From Anaeramoeba flamelloides (taxonomy: Eukaryota > Metamonada > Anaeramoebidae), in the NCBI GenBank assembly GCA_027625915.1, contig JANTQA010000008.1:13021001-13085000 (forward strand): 64,000 nt of DNA, read 5' to 3'. The notes under the pieces were generated by a model. That model did no database searches, was not told where the DNA came from, and saw only the letters and a program-made list of their open reading frames with translations. Of the stretch, positions 46,970 through 60,200 are shown in pieces. Made by a program: the position numbers and the translations under genes. Positions within the stretch are counted from its first letter, which is position 1, and each line of letters begins with the position of its first letter.

Positions 46970-48480
46970 TTATTGGATATTTTAAAATTATCAAATTTTG
47001 AAGATAATCGAATTGAATTTTTAATTGAGTAATTTTTCTAATATATATTTTTTTTTGAAAAAAAAACTCTAAGTTTATCAAGATGAAAAAAAAAATTTTT
47101 TTTTTTTTCATTGTAAAAAAATTAACAAATTTAAAATTAAATTGAAAAAAACCTAAAAAAATTTTTTTTTTTGAAAAAATTCATTTTAATAGGAAACACT
47201 TGTAAAAATTTGTTTTTAATTTTTTAGCATTTTTTTTATATTTTTCTAGTGATTATACTATCAAAAATTTTTAAAAAATGATTTTTAAGATAAAATAAGT
47301 TGAGTTCTAATAATTTTTTTTCTTCAAAATATTTGTAATGTGAATTTTTTTCTGATAAATTAGAAAAAAATGAAATTTTACTAGAGTTTTCCTATTAAAA
47401 AAATTTTTTTTTAAAACATTGTTTTTCAGTGAGAATAAAAATAAAAATCATTTTTTTGAGATGTTTAAAAAAAAATTTTTTTTTTTAAAGTGACCTATTT
47501 TTATTACATTTAAAAAAAAATTTAAAAAAATTTTTTTAGTTACATTTTTTAAAACTTTCAATTTTGAAAAAAGTCAAAAACGCCCATTTTAAATACAAAA
47601 TAATTTCGAAACCACTTACTCTCATAAAGTTTAAATTTAAAAATGTGACAAAAAAAATTAAAATAAAAAATTTTTGTAAAAAATTTTTTGTCTATATTAA
47701 AAAGATTTTAATATAGCATTTTTACAACTAATATATAGTTAAACTTATGTATTTTTTTACTTTAACTTGGATCAAAGCGAAAAAAAATAAAATAAAAAAT
47801 TTTTTTAATGTAATAAAAAAAATTTTCAAATTTAAAAATTTATAACTTTTTTATTTTCAATATATTACTTATATAATATTTGAGTAAAAAAAATATGGGA
47901 AAATCAAAAGAGTGGTAAAAAAATTTTCAAAAAAAAATTTTTTTTTAAACCTTAATTTTTTCATTTTTTTCACCAAAATCATATTTTTGATCAAAAAATA
48001 CCCTAGTAATATGATCTTAAAAACGTTAAAAAAATGTTATTTTTGTGTAAAATTGGAACTTTTTTAGAAAGGAAAAATTCAAAATTACAAAAAAAAATTT
48101 TTTTTGACGAAAAATCGAAAATGGAGAATAATTTCTAAACTAGAGGATATACAGCGCTCTAAACTTGAAAAATCAATTTTTAAGATAAATTGGAGGTTAT
48201 AAAAATGAATAATTCGTCGAGATATCCTATATTTAAAATTTTGATTTTTTTCAATTTATACCTCACAACAAGGAAAATTTAAATACATAAAATTAAAGTT
48301 AGCTAAAACTATACATTGAATTTAAGTTATACTTCTTTTATAAATTATTTTTTCAAAGTTATCATAATTTTATGTAATAAAAAAAGGATATCAATTAAAC
48401 TCTTGAAAATCTGAATACCCCCCTTTTCAAAAATACCGACTTTTGAAAAAAACACCTATTTTCAGGGTATTTTTATATTG
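46970..48480. repeat. AnTn-block region, non-coding
   Basis: About ten blocks in which a run of A is followed at once by a run of T (for example near 47090, 47160, 47400, 47470, 47920 and 48090), spaced by 50-200 bp. Near the end, CTAAACTAGAGGATATACAG and TCGTCGAGATATCC echo the motif of the hairpin at 46433-46592, hinting that both belong to one ~2-kb element. No gene is visible. Confidence 0.5.
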
Positions 48481-48959
48481 GAAAAAGTTGAAATAAATTA
48501 ATTTTTGATTGAAGATTAAGATTGAAAAAAGAATAAATGTTCAAGCAATTTGCAGAAAACAATACGGAATGTATATAAAAACTCAAACATGGAAAAAAAT
48601 AAAATGATAAAAAATATTCCAAAAACCGATAAAAAATCAGATTTTCAATTTAATTGAGCAATATCTTTTGATTGAAATATTTTGTACTATTTTAAAATTG
48701 AAAAATATGTTTCTTTTTAGAACTATTAAAAAAATACTTGAAAATTATCTCTCTACTAAGTCAATTAAAAAATTCAAAAATTTTACAATTAAAAATGAAT
48801 AAAATATTACTGAAAAATTTCATTTTTTTTTCAATTCCTATTAATATCTATTAAAGTTGTAAACCTCATTGAAAATTGTTATGTATAATAATGTTTCTTA
48901 TATGAGTGTATTTCAAAAATACAAAATTTAGAGATTTTTTTTTGAAAAAATTTTCCTTG

Positions 48960-49440
48960 TAGTGTTGTGAAGTTCTTATGATCGGGTTTCCATTTGCATT
49001 CCATTTTCTCCAGAGTTGAATGCAATTTCGACAAATGTGGCCATGGCTTTGGCTTCGTCTATTGTTCCCCATCCTTATTGTTTGGTTCTTTTTTTGCTTT
49101 GGTGCTTTTGAATTCCCCGCCATGGACTATGAGGAATGTGCTTTGCTGAGTTGTTTTTGGAACAGAACTGTCCATGTCAAGCACAAAATAGATTATTTTT
49201 GGCATACTTTTTTGCCAATGTCTTTTTGGTTTTGATCGTTTTCATTAAAACCCAATTTGTTGAGTCAACTAAAATTGGGTTGGAGCTGTGTGGGAAAGGT
49301 TTGGAGGAATTTTGCATTTGAGGATCTTTTTGAAAAATAAGTTTGGGAAAATTAGTCAGTTTTTTGTTTTGAAAAAATAAATTAGTGTCAGTCGAAGAAA
49401 AATGATCTTTAAATTTTGGGAATTGAGGATTTTGGTGGAT
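48960..49440 (-). pseudogene. Broken coding remnant with high GC, unknown family
   Basis: The minus strand stays open for about 95 codons and continues as protein-like sequence in other frames, with at least two breaks. Fragments include NPILVDSTNWVLMKT and ATFVEIAFNSGENGMQ. Base composition is strikingly richer in G and C than all flanking DNA, suggesting a recent gene or a foreign insertion. I do not recognise the family. Confidence 0.45.
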
Positions 49441-49545
49441 TCAATGCATTCCCAAATTGTTTTTCGTTGCCATTAATCAAAAAAAGTCTTTGATGGAAAA
49501 CAACAGACTGAAATTCCAAAAAATTGTCATTTTTCTCCATTTTTA

Positions 49546-49654
49546 CCTTTTAGGTGAAAGTGGCAAACCTTCTCATCTTGAACTCCCCATAACCAAAAAT
49601 AAATAAAAGAAACCCCCAGCGTCTTCTCCAGGTTTGCCACTTTCGCCTAAAAAG
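49546..49654. repeat. Perfect-stem hairpin, 25-bp arms
   Basis: Left arm TTTTAGGTGAAAGTGGCAAA; right arm TTTGCCACTTTCGCCTAAAA. One mismatch pair in 25 bp; loop about 59 bp. It lies 100 bp beyond the broken remnant at 48960-49440 and might be an end of the same insertion or a separate small element. Confidence 0.65.
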
Positions 49655-50910
49655 AAATTTTCACCAAAAGCTGTTTTTTCGCAACATTCTTTGTCATTTC
49701 GAGATACGAGGAGACAAAAATTTATGTCAAAAATGACATTTTTTACGACTTTGATCTCACTGAATAAATAATTGTGAGATTTACCAACACTTAGAATCCT
49801 CTTGTATCACACCTGCCCCCAACTTTCAATTGTAAACGTAGTTCTTAACAAGGTCTCCTGTTTTTAAAATTCGTTCTCAATGAAAAAAAGTCTCAAAAGT
49901 TAGTTTTTCCCAACCCTCTTTTCATTTTTTATCTAACAAATTCAAATTTTATTTAAAATATTTCAAATTTTCCTACTTAGATCTCTCTGAATACAAATTG
50001 TGAGATTTACCAACAATATAAAACTTTTTAAAATACATAATACACCAAAATTTAATTACAGGTGTTGTTGTTAATATATAATTTTTCCAGGTGGATTGTG
50101 AATAATGATAAATTCAAATAAATTTTTGAAACTTTTTTTCATTTTTTCTCTATTTTTTTTTACCTTAAGTTATAGTTTTGAATAAGGCAATTTATTGGTT
50201 TAGGTGTTTCAAAACTTTGCAAAATTAGTTGAAAGTACACAATAATCTTTATCAAGAACTGTTTTAAAAGTATATATACAGTAAGTTCCACTTTTAAGTT
50301 ACGAACTTTCAACCCAAATTAAGACACAAAAAAAAAATCCCAAATTAAAGCACAAAATTAAAATTCTAGTAAAAATAATTATGAAAAAAAAAGAATTTGA
50401 ATAAATGTGTGCCTTAATTTGAGATTTTTCTGTACCTTAAATTTTGTTTCAAAGTTTGTGTCATAAAAGTAGAACTGGCTGTATAAGTTTTATAAAAATG
50501 GGAAATATGACGAATAATTATTTTAACCTTGTATAATTATCAATTATAGGAATGTGTGTATCTTAATACACAAGAGAGAAAAAATTTTTGGTATTATCCA
50601 CTTATTTACTGATTCCTTTGATCGTTTAAAAAAAAGAAAAATTATTGGCTCTGTGGAAATTGATCCCTGTTGTAACCCAGATTATTCACTAAAATATCAC
50701 AAAATTTTTGAAAAAAAAAAAATATTCTAAGATCGAAACAGAACCCAATCAATAAAACATAAATATTTTTACAAAAAGTTCTAATTTTCAAAAAAGTGGA
50801 AACCTAAAGTAACCTGTAAAGTCAAAATTCTTTGAACAAAACTAAAAGTACAATAAATTTTTCATTTTTTTCAAAACAATTTTAGTGATTCAAATTTACT
50901 TATTTTACAA
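49655..50910. other. Spacer upstream of the ankyrin gene
   Basis: AT-rich. Twice (near 49770 and 50010) the phrase TGTGAGATTTACCAACA occurs, about 230 bp apart, a short direct repeat. An acceptor-like TTTTAG lies about 25 bp before the ankyrin gene ATG, so a spliced leader exon is possible. Confidence 0.45.
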
Positions 50911-52890
50911 ATGGGAATAACACTTGAAAAGGCAATCTTAAAAAAAGATCTGAAATCACTAAGATCAATAGTTCCCAAAAAGGTTTCACCAAACAAATAT
51001 GAAACCAACAATTTTTTTGATGAGAAATTGACAAGCAACAAAGTTTATGTGGCAATTGAAGAAGAAACAACTGTTTTCCACCAAGCAATAAGGTACTGTG
51101 GTGAGAAAATTTTAATCTATTTGTTGCTTATTGGTGCTGATCCCTATTTACCAGTTATTCGGACAAGCTCGAAAAAGCCAATGAACAAAATTGTTGCTCA
51201 ATTTATCGGACTATCGATACAGAACATGGACAGTGTAAATAGTGGGAACCACAATCTTGAAGAAGTAATCTCAAAACCAGTAACAAAGCAGATTTCCTCG
51301 ATTGACTATGCAAGAGAGGTGGGTAATAAATCGGCGGTTAGGGTGTTAAGAAACTTCCAATCAAGCCCCAGCAATTTTAAGAAGCAATACGCGGACCTTT
51401 ATAAAATACCAAGACAGTTTTTAAAAATCGTGGCTTCAAGGAACAAAGAAAACAAATTAGACATGGAAAGTAAAAAAGTAAATGAAAACGAGAGCAAAAA
51501 CAAAAACAAAAGCGAAATTAGTAGTCAAATTTCTGGGGAAAAAGAAAAAACAATAAATTTGGAGACATTAGAAGAACGGCGAAGTGAAAACGGAAACGAA
51601 AATGAAAATGAAAAAGAAAAAGAAAATGAAAAAGAAAAAGAAAATAAAAGTGAACATGAAAGCCAGAAAGAAAACGGATCTAAGCACGGAATGGAACCAA
51701 ATTATTCATACTCTAGTTTCAACTCGAATTCTAATTTTAATGAGAATATGAACCAAAAAAAGACAATAACTCCATCAAAGGAAATTGTCTCTTCATCGTT
51801 TCGGTCCAAAAACTCATCAAAATCGATCAAGTCTAACCGAGAATCTCAAACAAGTTTTTCCACAAGGTCAATAAAATCAGAAAAGAATTTGAAACAGACA
51901 AATTACCACCATCACGATCGTGATGATGATAATGATATTGATGGGCAATATCAACTTAATTTGTCTTCAATCTTTGAAATCCATGAAAAAATGAACCCAC
52001 AACAATACATTACAAAGAATAATATCCATGATGTATATAAATTAATACAAGTGATTAAAAGGGTATATTTTTCTGACGACGATAATGAAAATGGCAATCA
52101 AACTGGAAACGAGAATGAGAATAAAAAAGAAAATGGAAAATTCAAGACTTTTAATTCAATTTCAGAAAGACAGAAACAATTACAAATAGATCCAGAGATC
52201 ATTATTGGATTACATAAATTAAGAATTATGAACAAATATTTAATATCCATTCAAAAAGAAACAGAAACAGAAACAAAAACAGAAACAGAAACAGAAAGAG
52301 AAAGCAATATGGAAAAAGATCCAGAATTAGAAATCCCAAATGATATACTAAATCATTCAGAAAATATTAAAAAATTAATCAGCGAATTAAATGAAAAAAT
52401 TCAAAAGGATTTGGAAATAAATGAATTTTTTAAAAAAATACCCATAATTCTTGCCAATATAGTCAAAATGCCATTCAAATATAATTACAACAACCCAAAT
52501 GAGATTTATATTGGGTTTTTTAACAAGCACCATAAAAAACTGTGCAAAGTAGAAAATTCAAGAAAAAAATTTTCCAAATTATTCAAAGATCTTAGTGATT
52601 CAATAATATATGATAATGAAGAACATACAAAATTGTTAATTTCCCTCGTTAATAAAGAAAATAAAAATTTAAAAAAATTAATAAGAGAAGAAAAAGAATA
52701 TAAATTAATTACAGAAAATATCTCTCTTTTGATTGATTGTAATTCAAAAATAAAAAATAAGCAGAACAAAATAAAACAAATTCAAATAGAAATTGAGAAA
52801 ATTTCATCAAATTTGCCTAAATTTAACAAGAACCGCAAAAATTCGATTCCAGATGGGTTTTATAACGTAAACCTAAGTGATGAAGATTAG
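50911..52890 (+). CDS. Ankyrin-repeat protein with charged linker and coiled-coil tail
   Basis: An intronless 659-residue frame ending in TAG. An ankyrin unit lies at about residues 53-90 (TVFHQAIRYCGEKILIYLL then IGADPYL), and a second unit at about 131-152 (SSIDYAREVGNKSAVRVL), with a loop of about 40 residues between. A Lys/Glu/Asn/Ser linker, including EKENEKEKEN-type repeats, fills about 180-350, with a HHHDRDDDNDID patch. A helical region runs from about 355 to the end, the last part a likely coiled coil (KENKNLKKLIREEKEYK, NKIKQIQIEIEKISS). Ankyrin units bind other proteins; partner and pathway are unknown. The first ATG sits right before a typical ankyrin cap. No membrane segment or signal is seen. 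Confidence 0.75.
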   Translation: MGITLEKAILKKDLKSLRSIVPKKVSPNKYETNNFFDEKLTSNKVYVAIEEETTVFHQAIRYCGEKILIYLLLIGADPYLPVIRTSSKKPMNKIVAQFIGLSIQNMDSVNSGNHNLEEVISKPVTKQISSIDYAREVGNKSAVRVLRNFQSSPSNFKKQYADLYKIPRQFLKIVASRNKENKLDMESKKVNENESKNKNKSEISSQISGEKEKTINLETLEERRSENGNENENEKEKENEKEKENKSEHESQKENGSKHGMEPNYSYSSFNSNSNFNENMNQKKTITPSKEIVSSSFRSKNSSKSIKSNRESQTSFSTRSIKSEKNLKQTNYHHHDRDDDNDIDGQYQLNLSSIFEIHEKMNPQQYITKNNIHDVYKLIQVIKRVYFSDDDNENGNQTGNENENKKENGKFKTFNSISERQKQLQIDPEIIIGLHKLRIMNKYLISIQKETETETKTETETERESNMEKDPELEIPNDILNHSENIKKLISELNEKIQKDLEINEFFKKIPIILANIVKMPFKYNYNNPNEIYIGFFNKHHKKLCKVENSRKKFSKLFKDLSDSIIYDNEEHTKLLISLVNKENKNLKKLIREEKEYKLITENISLLIDCNSKIKNKQNKIKQIQIEIEKISSNLPKFNKNRKNSIPDGFYNVNLSDED

Positions 52891-54944
52891 GATGATAATA
52901 AAAGCAATTAGATTGATTTTTATTTTTATTTTTATTCTGTTGAATAGTTGAATTTTAAGTAAAGAATTCAAGTAAAAATGCAAATTCCTTTGTTTTTTTT
53001 TTTTTAAAAAAATAATTAATTAAAATTTTATTATGTATACATAACAATATTTATACATTATTATTATGTTTTTTTTTTTTTTTTTTTTTTTTTATTATTA
53101 TTAGAAATAAATAGAATTCACCCAATTAATAATATTTATTTTATATTTATCTTTTCAATATTTTTCATGAGATTTTTAATCTTTTTCAAGATCTCTAAAA
53201 AATTAATTTTAAATCAATTCCAGATTTTTTGGAAAGAATACGTTTATAATGAAATAGTTTTGAAATATGGATTTATTTATCAAATGAAAGGAGTAAATTA
53301 AGAAAAATTAATCAGTATAAAACATAAGAGAAAAAAATAAAAAGAAAATAATATAATAAAAATTAATTTAAAAAGATTTGTATGACCAATTTAACAACTA
53401 CCCAATCGGGTATTAAAATGAGAAATTGATTACCTCATAAAAGCTTTATCAATAAATAAATAATATTGGCAAAAATATTCCAGAATAATTTAGCATTTCA
53501 TCGCTCAAGAGGTATGCATAAAACAAAAAAAAAAAGTTTGTTAATATTATTAAAGTATTGTAAAGTTTCTTGAACAAATAAAATAATAGAAGAAATAGGA
53601 CAACTCATCTTTAAAGAAAAAGAATTAGTTTTTTAATCTTTTTAATATTACTAATATTGAAACTAAAGTAGCTAAGAAGATGAATGATAATGGATTCATT
53701 TATAAAGTAACAACTTTCAAATATTTTGACACGATTATGAAAGTTTATATAATAATATTACCACACTTTCAATTTAATTAGGTAATAATTTTAAATTTAA
53801 CAACTATTGTTTTATTATATCTTTTGTTTTGTTTTCATATCTTTTTCTATTAATAAAGTCAGTTTCTTTAGATCTAGAATTTTTTTATATTGTTGATTGA
53901 AGGTTAATGTTGAGTTTTTAAATTGAAAAACCACATACTTTTTGCTCATAATATCTAATCATTTATTCGAATAATAAGTGTTGGTGTAATTTTATCAAAT
54001 TTAGTTATACAATTTTTGTTTCTCAGTTTTCATTATGATGAGATACACCAATTTTTATTTTTGAGTTTTATATTTTTTTCTTTGATTTTGATAAAAATTA
54101 TTAAATAAAAATATTTGACTAATAGGTTACTTATGATATGGTTTTATATCATGTTTGGAAAAATTCCATAAATTTAGATTTTTTTTTTTTGTTAATTTTT
54201 GGTTTTTGTCGACCTAATTTTGGGAATTTGGTTTACTTATAAGGAGAAGAATGATGAAATAATAATAAAAATACTCGCATTTTTTGGAAATACTTTATAT
54301 ATAAAGAACGAAATAAAAAAAAAAAAAATGGAAGAAAGGTATGAGTAGAAAATTGAAAGGCTTTATAATAGAATATCAGTAAGCTATACCAATAGAATTC
54401 TTCAAAACTTCCTGATCAAATTATTTCGTCATTCAATGTTCGTTTTTGAACAAGAGAGTTTTTTTCTAAACATATTTTTTTTTAACTCAATAAATTAATG
54501 TTTTACTCTTAAATATAAATTTTGACCACCTTCAAATAGATTAGACTAAAACTATAATAAAGTCATGTTATCCAATATTTGTTAATCAAATTTTTATTTT
54601 AAAGAAAATTGTTTTTAATAAGTAATTCATATTGTTTATGGATAACATATTTATTAAGATACTATGTATATCACAATAATTGCACATTAAAAAGAATCTT
54701 TGACAATCTTAGAATAACCAATTTTGTACAAGGTTTTATATTTGATTAATAAAACCCAATGTTTTTTTTTTTTTCAAAAAAGAGAATACATAAGTAAAAA
54801 TTACTATCCTTTTCGAAAAGAAGAGAGAATAGTCTGAGCACTGTAATTTTATCCAATTCTTTTGTTCTCCGTATTTTTTTATTTTTAAAGGGAGGTATTA
54901 TTAACCCCTCTTGTTTGTGGTTAACTTTTTTTAATTTCTAAAAT

Positions 54945-55140
54945 TAAAAAAAACCTAACGACATTTCCAGAAATTAAAAAAATTGAGTAAAAAACATTAT
55001 TTTTCCATATTCTTTTAAATTCTAAAATAATGTAATTATGTTTTCTTGAGTTTTCCCCATATTTCTAAAATTGTTAGATATAGCATATAAAACAAAAAAA
55101 TTCAAGAAAATATAGGAACTTGACGGCACTTGACGACACA
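54945..55140. repeat. Hairpin repeat family E, partial copy
   Basis: Shares AAACCTAACGA, TTTTCTTGAGTTTTC and the tail ACTTGACGGCACTTGACGAC with the copy at 5515-5885. The first half is degraded. Confidence 0.4.
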
Positions 55141-56559
55141 ACTACCAATTTAATATGTTATTGATTTAGATAATTTTTAAATATTTTTGAACTTTCCAAC
55201 TTGGAATATTTTCTAGTTGTTTTGTTTCGATATTTATCCAATTCAATTTCTAGTTATTTTAATGTTTTTGTTTACCATTTAATATTTTCAAATTCTTTTT
55301 CTCTAAAAATGGAGATAACTAATTAATTCATCAAAACCAGGGATTTTTAATTATTGAATGAACTTAAACCTCTTTTTATATATATTCATTCTTACAATTA
55401 ACAAATTTAACTTCTATTTTATAAATAAGTCTATGGGTATGTATTTTAATGAACAAAAATCTTATATAACTTATTATTAATCCAAGTTTCAATATTTTCA
55501 AAATCTATTTTTTTTAAATAAAATATTTCTAATCCATATAATAGTTTGTTAAATAATATATATTAAAAAAATGATTTTTTAATCCAGTAATAAGAATTTT
55601 TTTTTGTTTGTGGATATCGATATTTTTTTTGAAATTAATTGTTAATGTTATCAAAGGTAAACTTTAAATTATTTTTTTTATCGAGCCAGATATCAAGATA
55701 TAAAATTTACTTTAGAATTAAAGTTTTTATAATTTTATCCTTGTTGGGATTCATTCCTAAATATCTTGTTATTTTTACTATATTTTTAGTAATTGAAAAT
55801 TGAATTCTATTAAAACTTCTTTCATAAGTAATAGTAGATCATCTCCAAACATCTGAACATGTATTGCAAATGTTTAATTTTTTTTTTCTATGTGAAAATG
55901 ATTAATAAATCCAAATAATAAAGGATATAAAGGACCCCCCTGATAAACATCAATCCCACTTTGAATAATATATAAGTAGATATTTTACAATAATTCCATT
56001 GTTAATAATTTCTTGAATTGAATATCAAATTGAAATATGATGTAGAGAATCAAGAAATTTTTTTATTATTGTATATTTATTTGATAGATTTAAAACTGGT
56101 ATTTAGGAATGGAGTTTTTATTTAATCCAAATTGATTTTATGAGACTAAATTCCAAGAATCCTGAATTTCTTACCTTTAAATAATTTGAGAAAAAAACTG
56201 AGGAGTGTTTGATTAATTGAAATTGGTGGATAAATTCTCGACAAGTTAAGATTTTTAAATCGAAGTTTTCTATTTGATTATTAAAATCTATAAACTTTCC
56301 AAATAAACAAAGAACTTGAAGAAAGATAACAAAAACTTACAAATAGTGTATTCATGTTTTAAATAAACCCAACCCACCCAGATCTATTTACTCACTAAAA
56401 AAAATAATTTAGTAACTAACAAAAGGAATTTAATATTTTATCTTTTAAAATTTTTAAACCTTGTATCAATTTTATAAATACATAATTTTTTATTTTCTAG
56501 ATTTTTTCCTAGATGGCTGAATTGTCTTGATACATGTAAGAATATTTACAAAGGAAAAC

Positions 56560-56872
56560 GATCAAGTGGTTACTTGCTAATACGAAGAAAATGAAACACA
56601 TGAGTATAATCAACGTGAAATTAAAAACTAAAAAGTAAAAGTAAAAAAAAATCAAAGGTAAAAAATATCTAGTCTTTTTTTTTTCTTTAAAAGAAATGAT
56701 AATAATTGTAAAACCATCCCCAAATGAAATTCCATAACCAATAATCAAACTAAATTAAATTAACCAAAATTATTGCTGGTGTGATTTTAGATGTTCTATA
56801 TTAAATATAGCCTTTTTATTTTTTCTTTTTGTTTTACTAATTGCTTCTTATACCCACTCTTTAAATTTTAAA
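56560..56872 (+). repeat. Repeat family J, copy 2 (candidate ncRNA or dispersed repeat)
   Basis: Begins GATCAAGTGGTTACTTGCTA and ends near TTGCTTCTTATACCC. It aligns along its length with the reverse strand of 22813-23127, at nearly equal length (313 and 315 bp). The best-kept parts are the first 25 bases and the AAACTAAA...ACCAAAA stretch. Confidence 0.5.
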
Positions 56873-57235
56873 CCTATTTTTTTTTTTCTCGATCCTTTTT
56901 TATTTTTAATTTTTGTTTTTAAAACATAAAAATAATTTGGATTGTGCCCTTCACATGAATAACGATTAATATATACTTTTATGCTTAAATTACCTTTGAG
57001 GGAATTTATTTAACAGTGCATCTATAATGTAATTTACACTTCTTCAATAATAACAACAATAATAATTGCAATTTTTTTTTTGAGGATTATAAATCAAAAT
57101 ATGTATCAAGTATTAAAAAAAAAAAAATGACCAATAAAAGTAGATCTAAAAATAATTTGTTTTTTTTTTAAAAGTTATTAATTATAAAACTTAACAAAAG
57201 AAATTTAACAAAAAATAAAAAGTCAAGACGAAAAA

Positions 57236-60200
57236 TTAGTATAATGCAACATTACCAGGAACAATTGTACTTCCCCCATAATTACTCATTAATTCGATAA
57301 TGATTTTATTTGTTCTAATTGGCTGGATAAAGTCAAAAAATAAATTTGTACCATGCGCAACCTTTGGGATTAAATAAATTCCATATAGTTTATGTGTTAT
57401 AGGTTTACCAATTGAAGATGTCTCAATGACTACAACTGTAAACATTTTTGGTTGTGAAATCCAACCCTCTTTTTGATTATGCATTATTGTATATGACAAA
57501 CCAGAAACAATTGTGTTTTGGATTTCTAATTTTAAAACTTGATCCTTTTTGTTATAATCCATTTTATTAATCGGTAATGATTTTTTCACCATTTCTGGAT
57601 TTTTTTTGGTTTTTTTTTTGTTTATTTTTTGATTTTTATTTCTATTGTTTTTTTTATTTGAACTAGAATCATTATCATCACCATCAATGTAATCATTATC
57701 GCTATAATTGTAATATGAAGAATTTTGATTCTCATCCTCATTAAAATCATTATATTTGTTTTTCAATGATTTTGAATTTGACTGATTATTGTGATTTGAA
57801 AATTGAATGATATTTTTTAAATTAGATCCAGTCAATTGAATACCATTTATCATGATTTTACCTAAATGTAATATTGAAGTGTTTTTAACGTTTTTTTTCT
57901 GTTTATTGACATCTTGATTTAGTGAGATTAATAATGAAATTATTTTTGCATTAATTTTTTTCGAAAAATTTAAATTTATTGCTGTATATGGTGGAATGAT
58001 TGAATTAACTTTTTTTTTTAATAAATTATTTACTTCGCCCCTCTCAACTTCCCCATCATTTTTATCATTAATCTTAGTTTTCTTTTCTTTTTCCTGTAAT
58101 ATTTCATAATTCATATTTTTATTAAATTTCTCATTATCATGATCATTTAAATTAGAGTTTTCTGTTCTTTTTTTGTTCTTTTTACATTTTTCTGTTAATT
58201 TTTTTTTATATTCTATCATCAGATCCCAAGTTTTAATAGGAACAAGGTGTGGTAAATAATCACCAGTCAAAAACGTTATTAATGGATAATCCAATTTATT
58301 ATAGCCTAAGGAATCAACAATAAATGTCAAATTTTTTATTTTGTATACAAAATTTAAAGAAAGTATGATTTCAATTCTTTTACAATTGTTTGTACCAAAC
58401 CAAGAATATTTCGGTTTCAGATACTGAGGGAAAAAAATAGTTTGGATATGTGGTGAATTAATATTTGTTTCCACTGCATTAATAACTGAGGAATGGGGAT
58501 ATTGGGAAATTTCAAAAGTGGATGTTTTTGTTAATTTTTGATAATGGCGATCAGAAGAGCGATTGCTCAATGAAACCAATTTCATTAATTTTTCATTTTT
58601 TTGTTCAACTTGTAATTGCTTTTTAATATTCCCATTCCTATTATTTTTTTTTGATAATTGGATTAATAAATTAAAGATCCTATTTTGAGAAAGTATTGTT
58701 TTTGCACATTCTTTACAAACAATGAATGCATCTTCCCATTTAAATTCAATGATTTCCATTGGCGTGGAATTCAAACACTCTGAACAATATTTTTTGAAAC
58801 AATAATTGCATCGATTTTTTTGAGTGAACGCTAATCTTGTTTTACAGTCCTTATTTGAGCAATATTTTGTTTTATATTTTTCTTGTTTCATTATTTCGGA
58901 AACTACTTTTTGATCTCGAAAATAAATAAAATGTTCTGGGTTTATAGAAGTTGGATTTATTTCGTTTTTTATCAAAATTTGATCCCTAAAAAATGGATCG
59001 ATCTGTAATTTAATTCTTAATAATTCTATTTGTAAACTTTGTAGAAACGTAATGTATTTCATTTTATTACTATTCAAATTCATTATCCTTTCTAAAAAAT
59101 CATAATATTGTTGGCAATTAAATTTTTTGTTATTATATTTAATAGGATATTTTAGAATCGCATCTATTGAATTTTCATATTTTTTTAAAAATTCTAAAAA
59201 TTTTTGATTTGTATTTGATTTCTCATTATCACTATTATTTGAATTTAAATTATCATTTTCTTTAAAATCATTTAAAATTTTGTTTTTTTCATTAGTATTA
59301 ATATTTTTTTGGTGTAATTCATTGATATTGCCTTCATTTATAATAGTTTTGTTATATTCATTTTTATCTGTATTATTAACCAATTCATCATTTTCATTGC
59401 TTTTTTCATTTTCATTTTCATTACTATTAATATTTTTAGAATTTTTTTTCTGTTCAAATTTATGGCCATCATTTCTAATATCTTTATTCTCATTTTTTTG
59501 ATGATTTTTTTCTTGTTTTTCATTAACTTCATTTTCTTCTTCATTATTATTCAACTTAATTTGTATCTCTTTTTCTTTTTCTTTTTCCTTTTCTCTTTCC
59601 TTTTCTTTTTCAATTTTACCCCCCCTTTCTTTTTCAATGCCAATATTTTTCTTTTCATTCAATTTCTCGTTATCTAATTTTAAATCTTCATTTTTTTTAT
59701 AAAAGATATTTTTTTTTTGGTTTTTTGATTTATTTTCTATGCTATTATTAAATGTTATTATTTTAGATTGATGAAGTGATTTTATTTTATGGTCCCAATT
59801 CCAAAAATTATTTATCGAATTTGTTTTTGAAAATTCTTTTGGTAAGGTTAAATTAAAAATATTTTGGATTGTATTTTGTGTTTGATTCTTAATTATGTGA
59901 AAATTATTTTTTTCAGGAGAATCACTTTTCATTTTATAGCCAAAGGCATCTATTTTACCCAAAATTAGATGTTCGTCATATTGCTCTGTTTTCCCCTCAC
60001 CTTTATCATAAAATATTATTCGAACAATTCTTGAAATAGTTGTATAATTTTGATTAAATTCATATTTAATATTATTATTTTGATTATTATCATTATCATT
60101 ATTATTGTTAGAATTTATTTTTCTTTTGGAAATTCGATCATTTTCATTATTCGATTCATCTTTTAAAGAACCTTTTCTAATTTTTGAAAGTTTAGACATT

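Larger units (their letters stand above)
52891..57235. other. 4.3-kb gene-free spacer between convergent genes
   Basis: Contains poly-T runs (one of about 30 T at 53071), a partial family E copy at 54945-55140 and repeat J copy 2 at 56560-56872. I checked both strands and found no conserved exon. Confidence 0.5.

Noticed and set aside
56509-56748. Minus-strand 79-residue hydrophobic frame
   Set aside because: It overlaps repeat J, is built of Phe/Ile-rich AT codons and is not kept in the other J copy.
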